A DNA stretch of 64,000 nt, from positions 1,116,001 through 1,180,000 of the forward strand of contig CALRMU020000001.1 of NCBI GenBank assembly GCA_943369295.1, in the 5' to 3' direction. A program made the position numbers and the translations under genes. Below the pieces are notes generated by a model. It was not told the origin of the DNA, did not search any database, and saw only the letters and a list, made by a program, of their open reading frames with translations. Positions 8,300 to 16,903 of the stretch are shown here, one piece after another. Origin of the DNA: JAKRSE01 sp943369295 (GTDB taxonomy: Bacteria > Armatimonadota > Fimbriimonadia > Fimbriimonadales > Fimbriimonadaceae). Within the stretch, counting starts at the first letter, position 1. Every line of letters starts with the position of its first letter.

Positions 8300-8625
8300 C
8301 TTGGCAAAGCTCCTGATTCAATAACCTGACCCGTTCCACAGATACAGCTGCCACCGGTACTCGGCGCACAGTAGAATTTGTCAAACGGCTGATTGGTCCA
8401 ATGGAAGGGGCTCATGGTGCATCCGTCACCTCCAAATTCACAGTGGAAATTTGTTACGTAGGAAATCTGGCATTGTGATGGGTTCACGTTACAGGGTCCT
8501 ACACAAGGTTGGATGTCCTCGTAAAACTCTTCGACGCAGGAGTCGAAGGGGCCAGCTAGGGCACCAAAGCAGATAGTCGTGGCCGCAAGGGCAAAAGTGA
8601 CACGAATGGCTGATGTTAAGTTCAT
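8275..8625 (-). CDS. Small secreted cysteine-rich protein
   Basis: 116 aa, family not recognised. Signal peptide (TFALAATTICFGALAGP) then a mature part of about 90 residues with ten Cys (an even number), arranged as CVGPC, SQC, HC, GC, YC, SC, IC, TC. This suggests disulfide bonding outside the cytoplasm. It lies 8 bases after the pseudopilin gene and overlaps the next gene. Short open frame, but signal peptide, Cys pattern and tight packing support it. Confidence 0.7.
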   Translation of the reverse strand: MNLTSAIRVTFALAATTICFGALAGPFDSCVEEFYEDIQPCVGPCNVNPSQCQISYVTNFHCEFGGDGCTMSPFHWTNQPFDKFYCAPSTGGSCICGTGQVIESGALPRWARTCSG

Positions 8626-8633
8626 TATTTTCT

Positions 8634-9317
8634 CTAACTCCTAAGGGGAAAAGTCTGGAAGGGGGTTTCTGGTGATTCTCCAGCATAGGCACAGGTGCAG
8701 GGCTTGTTATCAAATAGCTTGTAGCTATCCCATTTGATGCTGCCGTCTGTACGGGCTGCGATGGAGCCGCCGTTATCGATATCTGCTAAAAATCTGCCGT
8801 CAGAAGGCATCAGATCATGCTCTTTCGCATACTGCCTGTCATGGCAGCCCAAGCTCCAGGTTTTATGAATCCTGAATCCTGTTCTGTTTTTTAGTTCTGT
8901 TGCTTGAAAGATTAGATAGGGGTTCAGATCTGAGTTAAGGCTCTCTGATGCTTCGGATCTCATGAGGCATTGATTCAATGAGTATCCAATGTGGTGGCTA
9001 AAGACATCGTTTGTTTTGGTGTCAGCTTTGTCCGGATTAGCCAGATTTAGAGCAGTTTGGTTGATCGGACCAGGCAGAATGATGTTGTGCCATTCTGTGC
9101 CTGTTCCGTAGGGAAAGAGGGGAAGTCCTCCGTCATTGTTGGCGGAATAGTGGAGCAAAGCGGCTGAAAGCTGCCTTAACTGCGAAACCTTCACCGTTTG
9201 TCTGGCTTTCTTCTTTGCCTCAGCAAAGTGGGGAAAGAGCATGACCGAGAGGAGAAGAATGATCCCTATGGTCACCAGAAGCTCTATCAGACTGAATCCG
9301 CGGCAGACCACTTTCAT
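8634..9317 (-). CDS. Type II secretion/type IV pilin-like pseudopilin
   Basis: 227 aa. The prepilin signature is RGFSLIELLVTIGIILLLSV, with cleavage expected between Gly and Phe and Glu at +5. The alpha helix continues to 'AEAKKKARQTVKVSQLRQLSAALLHYSANNDGGLP', as in the large secreted pseudopilin families of Armatimonadota and Planctomycetota. A later 'GRFLADIDNGGSIAARTDGS' resembles their C-terminal H-x-D-G region. Two more Cys near the end (CTCAY). The start codon overlaps the stop of the upstream gene (ATGA-type, 4 bases). Confidence 0.85.
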   Translation of the reverse strand: MKVVCRGFSLIELLVTIGIILLLSVMLFPHFAEAKKKARQTVKVSQLRQLSAALLHYSANNDGGLPLFPYGTGTEWHNIILPGPINQTALNLANPDKADTKTNDVFSHHIGYSLNQCLMRSEASESLNSDLNPYLIFQATELKNRTGFRIHKTWSLGCHDRQYAKEHDLMPSDGRFLADIDNGGSIAARTDGSIKWDSYKLFDNKPCTCAYAGESPETPFQTFPLRS

Positions 9318-9688
9318 TTCTCCAAAACCTTGAGGGTATAGGGGAAAACTTCCAGTCGAACTTTATCTTCAACTTTGTACTGCAGTGTCGCAGCTTTTTG
9401 AGCCGTCCGCAGAGGCAGATGATCTGTCCTTATCTCAACTTGCAGCTTTCTGTAGGAAAAAGGAGGAACGTCCAGCTTTTTTGGCAGAGTGCAGCAGTCA
9501 CCAAGATAAGTGACCGATATGGGTTTGCTCCTTAAATTCCATATCCCTAGAGGTAGAAGCGCTGGTTGGCCTTTGACAGCTTCTATCTGGCCTGGCAGCT
9601 GCACAGGATATGGTGGGAGTGAAAAGGTGGCTGAAGCCACCCCGACTATAACAAAAAATAGTCCTAAAACTATTGGCTTAAATCTCAC
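9314..9688 (-). CDS. DUF1573-like secreted protein
   Basis: 124 aa with an N-terminal hydrophobic signal (VLGLFFVIVGVASATFS). The body looks like a single Ig-like DUF1573 domain: GIWNLRSKPISVTYLGDCC (strand pair with the Cys of the family's SCGCT motif, here DCCT), then 'DVPPFSYRKLQVEI' as the gain-of-strand part. DUF1573 proteins are periplasmic or surface-exposed. First gene of the four-gene pseudopilin cassette. Assignment to the family is by pattern and is moderate. Confidence 0.65.
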   Translation of the reverse strand: MRFKPIVLGLFFVIVGVASATFSLPPYPVQLPGQIEAVKGQPALLPLGIWNLRSKPISVTYLGDCCTLPKKLDVPPFSYRKLQVEIRTDHLPLRTAQKAATLQYKVEDKVRLEVFPYTLKVLEK

Positions 9689-9834
9689 GAGCCGAGTATG
9701 GGCAGGCAGCTAGACCACTTAGCAAGGGGTTGATGCAGTTTTTTTAGAAAAACTCCGCAAACAATGAAAAGTTTGCCTTGTGACCTTATCCGAAAGATGG
9801 ATCAGCCAAGTCAATCACAAAAAGAAGAACTTCC

Positions 9835-9873
9835 TTACAATTCTGCTTTATCTTCAAGCAGAGACAGTTGTAA
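9835..9873 (-). terminator. Possible terminator after the UbiA-family gene
   Basis: Nested stem TTACAA..CTGCTT / AAGCAG..TTGTAA, 30 bases beyond the minus-strand stop at 9901. The T-run beyond it is imperfect (TTCTTCTTTTTG), so efficiency is uncertain. The rest of the 9689-9900 gap is A+T-rich and holds the promoter region of the pseudopilin cassette. Confidence 0.45.
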
Positions 9874-9900
9874 TTTTGATTAAGATGTATAAATTCTGAA

Positions 9901-10791
9901 TTAGGCAGAGAGGAAATCCAAAGGAATACCGCTGATTGCCAGCAATGCAGCGAGGCCAAACAAAACGATCGTCGCCAAGATATGGGGATCGCTGAATAGA
10001 AGGCTCTCGGGCTCTCCCCCTTCGTTTTCTGTGAAAGTCAAAAAGAGATAGCGTGCAATGCCGTAGATGACAAAGGGAGCAGTCAAGATCAGCCCCTTGT
10101 GCTCCTGAGCGTTCTGGCTCTGAATGGCATAGACACCATAGGAGAGGGCTGCCATTGAGGCTGAAAAAACCACCATCGCGTCCAAGATGGGCTGTGTATA
10201 GCTTTTGAGGGTTGGCCTAGACTGAAGCGGGTCGTGTTCCTCGCTCATCAATTCGCTGCGTCGCTTGGCAAAGCCAAGGCAGAGAGCCAGGGCACCTGTG
10301 CAGAAAAGCAGCCATCCAGAAATTGTCACCGAGATGGCAACGGCGCCAAGGGCGGCTCTCATCACAAATCCAGACCCAAGAACGAAGACGTCTAGAACTG
10401 GAACCCTTTTGAGGCCGAAGTTGTATCCGGCCTGGACGGCCAGATAGAGCAGGACTCCCCACCCAAAAAGCGGCTTAATGACAAAAGCGATGCCCAGGCC
10501 AACTGCAGCACACAAAATGGCAAGAGCAATGGCGGCGTTGGGTGAAACTTCACCACTGGCTATGGGTCGAAGCTTCTTCTTGGGATGGTGCCGATCTTTT
10601 TCTGCATCGAGCAGGTCGTTGACGCAATAGACCGAACTGCTGGCCAAACATAGGCTCACAAAGGCAGAAAGAGTCACTGCCAAAACGGGCAGATGCAGCA
10701 GCTGTTGGGTAAAAAGCGGAGCTGCCAGGACCAGAAGGTTCTTTGTCCACTGCTTTGGTCGTAGCAGTCTAAGTGGTCCGGGCAGGCTCAT
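9901..10791 (-). CDS. UbiA-family prenyltransferase, decaprenyl-phosphate phosphoribosyltransferase-like
   Basis: 296 aa, about eight or nine membrane segments. LRPKQWTKN at the N-terminus and the Mg-binding NDLLDAEKDRHHPKKKLRP are typical of the DPPR-synthase branch (mycobacterial Rv3806c type), which moves phosphoribose onto polyprenyl phosphate. A second conserved block is GFAKRRSEL. A ribosome-binding site (GAGG, spacing 5-8) precedes the ATG. No epimerase gene (DprE-like) is near, so a role in ribose/arabinose glycan synthesis is not shown here. The glmS gene diverges from it. Confidence 0.8.
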   Translation of the reverse strand: MSLPGPLRLLRPKQWTKNLLVLAAPLFTQQLLHLPVLAVTLSAFVSLCLASSSVYCVNDLLDAEKDRHHPKKKLRPIASGEVSPNAAIALAILCAAVGLGIAFVIKPLFGWGVLLYLAVQAGYNFGLKRVPVLDVFVLGSGFVMRAALGAVAISVTISGWLLFCTGALALCLGFAKRRSELMSEEHDPLQSRPTLKSYTQPILDAMVVFSASMAALSYGVYAIQSQNAQEHKGLILTAPFVIYGIARYLFLTFTENEGGEPESLLFSDPHILATIVLFGLAALLAISGIPLDFLSA

Positions 10792-10908
10792 CCCTACCTC
10801 GTATTATGGCTAGGATGGCTAAGATTCTTAGCCCGAAGCCTAGATTTGCTCCAGAGCAATCGCTATGGCCCCCAAGAGCAGGCTGACTCATAAGCTAGAA
10901 TGGGCTTC

Positions 10909-12738
10909 ATGTGCGGCATCGCTGGCTATATCGGACCCCGCAACGCAGTCGAAATTGTCTTCGACCAGCTGAAGAGACTTGAATACCGGGGCTACGACAG
11001 CGCTGGTGTGGCTTACCAGACAGCCGACCGGATTGGAATTCTGAAGAGAGCAGGCAAGCTCGTTGGGCTTCAGGCACTGCTGGAAGAGCATAAGCCAACG
11101 GCAACCACCGCTATTGCCCACTCCAGATGGGCAACCCACGGCGGACCAACTGATCGCAACGCTCACCCCCATTACGATCAGTCGGGCAAGATCGCTCTGC
11201 TTCACAACGGCATCATCGAGAACTTCTATGAACTGAAAGAAGATCTCATTCGGCAGGGCCACACATTCCAGAGTGAAACAGATACAGAAGTTGCCGCCCA
11301 TGTGATTGGCGAGGAATACGCCAAGGGAATGAGCCTTGAGGAAGCCGTTCGAGCTGGAATCAAGAGAATGAGAGGGGCATTTGCCTTCGTTGTTCTTTGC
11401 ACCGATGAGCCAGAAACCATTGTCGCGGCCCGAAGCGCGAGCCCGCTGGTTCTCGGAATCGGAGAAGGCGAAAACTTCCTCGCCAGCGATATCCCCGCCC
11501 TGCTGCCCTACACCCGGCAGGTGGTCATCATGGAAAACGACACGATGGCTGTTCTGACTCGAGACGAAGTGCGAGTCACTACTCTCGAAGGCAGCCCCCG
11601 TAAGTTTGACGTCCAGACTATTGAGTGGGATATCCAGGCCGCCGAGAAGGGAGGCTACGAGCACTTCATGCTCAAGGAGATTCACGAACAGCCAGACGTC
11701 ATCCGTCAGTGCCTGGCCGGAAGAATTCACCCCGATGATAGAGTGAGGATCGAAGGAACCTTCAGTGACTCTGTCTGGCAGGAAATCGATCGAGTCAACA
11801 TCATCGCCTGCGGCACGGCTTACCACGCCGGACTCATGGGCAAGAGACTCTTCGAAACCATGCTCCGCCTTCCAACTGATGTCTTCTTCAGTTCGGAATT
11901 CCGCTATGGCGACCCTCTGCTGTCACCCAAGAGCCTGGCCGTCTTCATCAGTCAGTCGGGCGAAACGGCCGACTCTCTGGCGGCTCTGATGCTCTGCAAA
12001 CAGAGAAGGATTCGAACGCTGGGAATCGTCAACGTGGTTGGCTCATCCATCGCCCGCGAATGCGATAGGGTCATTTACACCCAAGCCGGACCAGAGATTT
12101 CAGTTGCTTCGACCAAGGCATACATCGCCCAGACCATTGTTCTAATGACTCTGGCCTTGCATATTGCGAATGTGAAGGAAATGCCCGGAGTCGCAGTCGA
12201 AAAGATTGCTCTTGATCTGAGGCTCATGGGAGACCATGTTCAGACCATTCTCGAAATGGAAGACAAGATCAAGGCCTTTGCGGCTGAGTTCAAAGATACG
12301 AAGCTGGTCTTCTTCTTGGGTCGCAACGCCGATGCCTGTGTCGCTCTGGAAGGCGCACTGAAGCTTAAGGAAGTGGCTTACATCGGCACTCAGGAATGCC
12401 CTGCCGGTGAAATGAAGCATGGCCCTCTGGCACTCATTGAGCCGGGCGTCTTGGCTGTCTTCGGTGCCACTGACCAAGATGTTCGAGAGAAGCTGATCAG
12501 CAACATCAAGGAGATTCAGGCCAGAGGCGGAACGGTCTTGGCGGTCACGACTGAGGATGATAACAGTCTCAAGAGTGTTACAGAACACGTCTTAAAGGTG
12601 CCAAAAACCTCGTCAAATTACCTGAACGCTGTACTTTCCGCCGTACCCTTGCAGCTTCTGGCCTATTATATGGCTAAGGAAAGAGGCTGTGAAATTGACC
12701 AGCCTCGGAACCTGGCTAAATCGGTCACGGTCGAATAG
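10909..12738 (+). CDS. glmS: Glutamine-fructose-6-phosphate aminotransferase (isomerizing)
   Basis: 609 aa. Makes glucosamine-6-phosphate for cell wall and EPS precursors. N-terminal nucleophile glutaminase MCGIAGYIG, then NGIIENF, then two SIS domains with ISQSGETADSLAAL and the C-terminal DQPRNLAKSVTVE. The catalytic Cys must follow the first Met, so the ATG at 10909 is chosen over the ATG at 10900. A TAGAAT hexamer lies 7 bases before 10909 with no ribosome-binding site. No glmS ribozyme seen upstream. Likely feeds the exopolysaccharide locus that follows. Confidence 0.97.
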   Translation: MCGIAGYIGPRNAVEIVFDQLKRLEYRGYDSAGVAYQTADRIGILKRAGKLVGLQALLEEHKPTATTAIAHSRWATHGGPTDRNAHPHYDQSGKIALLHNGIIENFYELKEDLIRQGHTFQSETDTEVAAHVIGEEYAKGMSLEEAVRAGIKRMRGAFAFVVLCTDEPETIVAARSASPLVLGIGEGENFLASDIPALLPYTRQVVIMENDTMAVLTRDEVRVTTLEGSPRKFDVQTIEWDIQAAEKGGYEHFMLKEIHEQPDVIRQCLAGRIHPDDRVRIEGTFSDSVWQEIDRVNIIACGTAYHAGLMGKRLFETMLRLPTDVFFSSEFRYGDPLLSPKSLAVFISQSGETADSLAALMLCKQRRIRTLGIVNVVGSSIARECDRVIYTQAGPEISVASTKAYIAQTIVLMTLALHIANVKEMPGVAVEKIALDLRLMGDHVQTILEMEDKIKAFAAEFKDTKLVFFLGRNADACVALEGALKLKEVAYIGTQECPAGEMKHGPLALIEPGVLAVFGATDQDVREKLISNIKEIQARGGTVLAVTTEDDNSLKSVTEHVLKVPKTSSNYLNAVLSAVPLQLLAYYMAKERGCEIDQPRNLAKSVTVE

Positions 12739-12827
12739 TCAGTTCCCCTTTGTTTCAGCATTGGGCCTGAGCTTGCCGCTTGGGCCCGTTCTGGAATGAA
12801 ACTTGCAGAGAGGGAACCAAACCGACC

Positions 12828-13637
12828 ATGGGAATCGTGAGGCAGGAATGGGAATCAGCTGTTGTGAAAAAGGCTGTGTCTGAACCTCTGCTTGGTGCGA
12901 CCCAGCAAAGCTCTCAGTTCGATCCAGACTCTCAAGTTCCGACACTTGAAGGGGGTGAGGAATTGAGTCAAGTTTTGGCCGGATGGCCTTCTACATCCGC
13001 CGCGCAGATGAACCTGCCGGTGAAGCCGCGATTGGTCGCTTATCGAAAGGTCAAGCGAGTTCTCGACGTGGTGGCAGCCAGCATTGTCATTCTGCTGCTT
13101 TCTCCCCTCTTCCTGCTGCTGATCCTTGCGGTCAAGCTCACAAGCCGCGGACCCATTCTTTACGTTTCAAAGCGGGTCGGGCTCTGCGGAAAGGTGTTTG
13201 ACTTCTACAAGTTCCGTTCGATGTACGTCGACGCTGACCAAAAGCGCGTAGCTTTGGAGCAGGCGAACGAGAAAGATGGCCCCATTTTTAAGATGAAGCG
13301 TGACCCGCGAATCACCCCAATCGGGCGATTTTTGCGCAAGTTCAGCTTGGACGAGCTTCCTCAGTTCTACAACGTGCTCAAGGGCGATATGTCTTTGGTC
13401 GGTCCACGCCCTCCCTTGGTTCATGAGGTTGAGCGGTACACCAGCTTCGAGCAGGAAAGGCTTACCATTCGACCTGGTTTGACCTGTTACTGGCAGATTA
13501 TGGGGCGAAGCGATTTGAGCTTTGAGGAATGGATGATCTTGGATCATCGCTACCTTCGGGAAATGTCTTTGTGGACCGACATGAAGATCATGGTGAAGAC
13601 TCCTTTGGCCGTACTGCTTGGCAAAGGCGCCTATTAA
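12828..13637 (+). CDS. Initiating undecaprenyl-phosphate sugar phosphotransferase (polyprenyl glycosylphosphotransferase)
   Basis: 269 aa. Transfers the first sugar-1-phosphate onto undecaprenyl phosphate and so starts repeat-unit assembly. One membrane segment (VVAASIVILLLSPLFLLLILAV), then the catalytic core: DFYKFRSM, IGRFLRKFSLDELPQFYNVL, GDMSLVGPRPPL, RPGLTCYWQIMGRS. A 65-residue N-terminal extension is polar. Monotopic short form, lacking the multi-membrane domain of WbaP. The ATG at 12828 has a ribosome-binding site (GAGAGGG); the longer frame would start at TTG 12780. First gene of the exopolysaccharide operon. Confidence 0.92.
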   Translation: MGIVRQEWESAVVKKAVSEPLLGATQQSSQFDPDSQVPTLEGGEELSQVLAGWPSTSAAQMNLPVKPRLVAYRKVKRVLDVVAASIVILLLSPLFLLLILAVKLTSRGPILYVSKRVGLCGKVFDFYKFRSMYVDADQKRVALEQANEKDGPIFKMKRDPRITPIGRFLRKFSLDELPQFYNVLKGDMSLVGPRPPLVHEVERYTSFEQERLTIRPGLTCYWQIMGRSDLSFEEWMILDHRYLREMSLWTDMKIMVKTPLAVLLGKGAY

Positions 13638-13665
13638 GTAGATTCTGGCTCTCGGCAAGAGCGCA

Positions 13666-14031
13666 ATGTCTTCTGCACCACAATTCAAGCCTTCTTCAAA
13701 AGGCGAGCTGAAAAGGTTTGAATCTCGAGATTCAAAACGCGCCGCTTGGGTGCGCCAGCCCGATGACCCCGAGGACAACCGCATTTACGTCGTTCCTGCC
13801 TGGGCGGTAATGCCGGCTAAGAAGAAAAATGGCCTTGCCCACCTGTGGGAGAGGGTTATTGAAAGCCGCTGGCTGGATGCCTTGAAGTTTGAAGCCAAGC
13901 TTCTGCTGGTAGTTTTTGTGGTGCTTTTCTTGGCCTGGGTGGGCCTGAAGGGCTTTTATCGAACAAAAAGTGAGGCGGGAATCGATTTGACCCCAATTCA
14001 TGGCCCGAATCTCGTTCCATTCATCCGATAA
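13666..14031 (+). CDS. Hypothetical single-pass membrane protein in the EPS operon
   Basis: 121 aa, no family recognised. A hydrophilic N-terminal half (about 75 residues, charged) is followed by one membrane segment (LLLVVFVVLFLAWVGLKGFY) and a short outer tail (TPIHGPNLVPFIR). The gap from the previous gene is 28 bases and that to the next about 37 bases, in the same direction, so it is likely expressed with the EPS genes. May link assembly steps, but that is not shown. Confidence 0.7.
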   Translation: MSSAPQFKPSSKGELKRFESRDSKRAAWVRQPDDPEDNRIYVVPAWAVMPAKKKNGLAHLWERVIESRWLDALKFEAKLLLVVFVVLFLAWVGLKGFYRTKSEAGIDLTPIHGPNLVPFIR

Positions 14032-14068
14032 TCAAGCGTAGCGTCTCTGCCGCGCCACGGATGGCTTG

Positions 14069-15292
14069 ATGAAACCTTTTCGCTTGGTGATTCTTAACGA
14101 GTTTTTCTACCCAGATTTCTTTGGGGGAACAGGCAAGGTGCTGTCCGATTTGGCTCGTCGCCTTCAGGATGACCATGATATTGAGGTCAGCGCGATTGCC
14201 AGCGCACGCGCCTACCGAAACAACGACGAGACCCTGGGCGAGACAGAAGATTGGGATGGAATCACGATTCGCCGCATCCCTGCCTCAAAGAGCAGAGTCA
14301 GCGACCTTGGCAAGCGTCTGAAGAGCGACTTGGAACTCACGAAGTCCACCGCCCAAGCCCTCAGTAAGATGCCCTGTGATGGGGTCTTGGTCACCACCAG
14401 CCCTCCTCTTATGCCATTAGCCGCGTGGTGGATGAAGAAGACCAAGGGAATCCCTTATTGGTACATCATCTACGACCTTGAGCCAGATAGAGCCGTTGTG
14501 GTGGGTGTTGCTGAGAAGGGCGGCTGGAAAACCAAGCTCTTAGGCTGGTGGCAGAAGAAGTGGATGCATTCGGCCGAGAAGGTGGTGGTCATTGGCCGCT
14601 GCATGAAAGACCATGTTCAGAAGGTCTACTCTGTGCCGGATGACCGCATTGTGGTGATTGCCACAGGCGAAGATGACGCTACAGTCAAGCCGCTGCCAAA
14701 GCAGAGCTCCTTTAGGGCCGGTCTGCCAGAAGATGCCTTTGTCGTTCTCTACTCGGGCAACTTTGGCCGGTATCACGACTTTACTCCTGTGCTGGATGCG
14801 GCTGAAGAGCTGCAGGGCGATCCCAGGTTCCGCTTTATGATGGTTGGCGGGGGCCACAAAAAAGAGTGGGTGGAAGAAGAGGCCAAGCGGCGTGAGCTGA
14901 AGAACTTTGAGGTTCGAGCTTTTGTTCCGCCAGAAGATTTTCCTTGTCTGCTTGCATCTGCAGACGTCTGCCTTGTCACACTAGAGGACCAGATGGAGGG
15001 CCTTTGCGTCCCCAGTAAGTTTTACTCGTTTTTGGCATCGGGCAGACCTGTTTTGGCCTTGATGCGGGCTCATGGTGAAGTGGCGCGTGTTGTAAGTGAA
15101 GAAGGGGTGGGCAAGGTTGTTGACCCTGCCGTTAAAGGAGCCATGGCTAAAGCCGTTAAAGAACTGGCTTCGGACCCCGAAGAGCTTGCGAAAATGTCTG
15201 ATAAAGCCAGAAAGGTGCTGGAAGATAAGTACTCCAGCAGAAAGATTGCGGCCCAGTTTGCCGAGTTATTTACAATGGGGCGTAGAGGATGA
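14069..15292 (+). CDS. Glycosyltransferase family 4 (WcaI-like)
   Basis: 407 aa, GT-B fold. N-terminal NEFFYPDFFGGTGKVLSDLA binds the acceptor side, the middle region VVLYSGNFGRYHDFTP starts the second domain, and VCLVTLEDQMEGLCVPSKFY contains the E-x-x-x-x-x-x-E-like sugar-nucleotide site of GT4. The ATG at 14069 is preferred to the overlapping TTG at 14066. Its stop overlaps the start of exosortase by 4 bases (ATGA), a sign of coupled translation. Adds one sugar to the lipid-linked repeat. Confidence 0.85.
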   Translation: MKPFRLVILNEFFYPDFFGGTGKVLSDLARRLQDDHDIEVSAIASARAYRNNDETLGETEDWDGITIRRIPASKSRVSDLGKRLKSDLELTKSTAQALSKMPCDGVLVTTSPPLMPLAAWWMKKTKGIPYWYIIYDLEPDRAVVVGVAEKGGWKTKLLGWWQKKWMHSAEKVVVIGRCMKDHVQKVYSVPDDRIVVIATGEDDATVKPLPKQSSFRAGLPEDAFVVLYSGNFGRYHDFTPVLDAAEELQGDPRFRFMMVGGGHKKEWVEEEAKRRELKNFEVRAFVPPEDFPCLLASADVCLVTLEDQMEGLCVPSKFYSFLASGRPVLALMRAHGEVARVVSEEGVGKVVDPAVKGAMAKAVKELASDPEELAKMSDKARKVLEDKYSSRKIAAQFAELFTMGRRG

Positions 15293-16230
15293 AAGTGGAG
15301 AGCTTTACACCGAAGGTAGAAGAACCAACAGCACCCGAGGCTAAAGCGGCAAAGTTTGACTTTGCTGCCTTAGCTGCTGTGCTGAAGCGGCCAGAAAGCC
15401 TGGCGGTGGTGGCGGCCCTTGCTGGCATCTTTTTTGCCTTTTGGCCCTTGCTGGCTCTTTTGCCGGCTCAGTGGCTGGATTTCGATTCCTACTATGCTCA
15501 CGGCTTGTTGGTTGTGCCTGCGGCCGCCTACATTGCCTGGCTTAAGTGGCCCAAGCTGAAGGATCTTCCGGTGCAGGGAAGCTGGTTTGCCCTGGCCTTT
15601 CTGCTCCCGACTCTTTACGTGGGAATGATGGCCAGCCGAACCGTGATGCCCTTGGTGCTCTCGGTGACCTTGATTGCTGCCCTGGCATTCTCCGTTTGGT
15701 TTATTGCTGGCTGGAAGTGGATGGTTGGACTTGCACCAGCCATTTTGTTCTTGATTCTCGGTCTGCCGATTTTGGACAGGTTCATCGATACTCTGACCTT
15801 TAAGCTCCAGCTGATTTCTACCGATACTGCTGAGCTTATGCTGAAAGGAATCGGCATGAGAGTTTTGAGGCTGGACCCTACGGTTCTGCAGCTCGACAAC
15901 TTTGACTTGAACATCGCAGAAGCCTGCAGCGGGTTGAAGACAACAATTGCTGTGACGGCATCGGTTATCTTTTTCATGCTGACGACTCCGCTTAAATGGT
16001 GGGCTCACGCTGTCTTGGCTGTTATCGCCGTGCCCCTCAGCGTCATCGTCAACGGTTTTCGAATCGCCTTGATCGGTGTTGTTGGCAACACCAACGGTTC
16101 TGCGGCTGGCATTGCCTTTCACGATTACAGCGGCTATATCGCCCTTGCAATCTGCTTTATGGCCTTGTGGCAGCTTTCTAAGTTTTTGGAGGATAGGGGA
16201 ATGAAGAAATCTAAGGAGGTGGCAGGGTGA
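15289..16230 (+). CDS. Exosortase
   Basis: 313 aa with about eight membrane segments. The triad residues of the family are seen: Cys213 in EACSGLK, Arg258 in NGFRIALIG, and His278 in FHDYSGY. Exosortases cut C-terminal sorting tails (PEP-CTERM type) of exported proteins at the membrane, in EPS-producing bacteria. The locus position, between glycosyltransferases and with EpsI, is the standard context. A poly-Ala/Pro N-terminus precedes the first membrane segment. No substrate with a clear PEP-CTERM tail is in this window. Confidence 0.92.
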   Translation: MKVESFTPKVEEPTAPEAKAAKFDFAALAAVLKRPESLAVVAALAGIFFAFWPLLALLPAQWLDFDSYYAHGLLVVPAAAYIAWLKWPKLKDLPVQGSWFALAFLLPTLYVGMMASRTVMPLVLSVTLIAALAFSVWFIAGWKWMVGLAPAILFLILGLPILDRFIDTLTFKLQLISTDTAELMLKGIGMRVLRLDPTVLQLDNFDLNIAEACSGLKTTIAVTASVIFFMLTTPLKWWAHAVLAVIAVPLSVIVNGFRIALIGVVGNTNGSAAGIAFHDYSGYIALAICFMALWQLSKFLEDRGMKKSKEVAG

Positions 16231-16898
16231 TCGCCCGCGCCCTAATCGTGGCCGGCTTGGCTGGCACCATCGGGCTGGTTGGAGTTTTTCGTCCCAACCT
16301 GACTGGCTACACAAAGCCTGACGAAGCTTGGCTTGAAAAGATGACTCCGGAAGTGGTGATGGGAAAGAGATTTATTCCATCACAGGAGAATCCGAATCAG
16401 TCGTACAAGATGACTGAGGCCACCTACGAACAGCTCAAACCCTACGGAATTGTCTCCAGGATTTTTGAAGGCAATGGCAAGCGCTTTGATGCTGTTGTCA
16501 TTGCCGGTGACAATGCTGATTCGTTCCATGACCAGCGAGCTTGTTTTCAAAGCCAAGGCTGGAATCTGTTGACCGACCAGGAAGTGGAGGTCGGACTGCC
16601 AGATGGCCGAACCGTTCAGATGGTTCAGCTGGAAATTGAAAGCCAGACAAGCGGCAAAGCTACAGCTCTTTACGCCTTCAGAGGCCCTTCTGGGACGATC
16701 TACTCGAAGTTTGGGGGAATGTGGCGCGACTACTTTTTGGCCGAACTGAGTACGGGCAAGATCCACGGCGGCGAGTTCTTCAGGTTTATCGATCTTACTG
16801 GAAGCCAGGATAAGGCACCTTTGTACAAGTTTGCTGGCGAGTTTATGGCTCAGGCGATGGATCGCCTGACGGAAGGGAAGAAGGAGCGAAATAAGTAA
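16227..16898 (+). CDS. EpsI-family exosortase-associated protein
   Basis: 223 aa. N-terminal membrane anchor (ALIVAGLAGTIGLVGVF) then an exported domain with the EpsI signature around HDQRACFQSQGWNLL (the family has H-x-x-x-x-C-Y-x-x-x-G-W) and 'TALYAFRGPSGTIYSKFGGMW'. EpsI is nearly always next to exosortase. Starts at GTG 16227, with a strong ribosome-binding site (AAGGAGGT at 16212-16219), overlapping the exosortase stop by 4 bases. Its biochemical activity is not established. Confidence 0.85.
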   Translation: MIARALIVAGLAGTIGLVGVFRPNLTGYTKPDEAWLEKMTPEVVMGKRFIPSQENPNQSYKMTEATYEQLKPYGIVSRIFEGNGKRFDAVVIAGDNADSFHDQRACFQSQGWNLLTDQEVEVGLPDGRTVQMVQLEIESQTSGKATALYAFRGPSGTIYSKFGGMWRDYFLAELSTGKIHGGEFFRFIDLTGSQDKAPLYKFAGEFMAQAMDRLTEGKKERNK

Positions 16899-16903
16899 TC
16901 CCA

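Noticed and set aside
10792..10908. glmS ribozyme or riboswitch before glmS
   Set aside because: The gap is short, has no ribozyme-like core sequence and a TAGAAT box sits right at the start codon.
10888..11826. Minus-strand open frame of 312 codons
   Set aside because: Antisense to glmS, which has complete family motifs.
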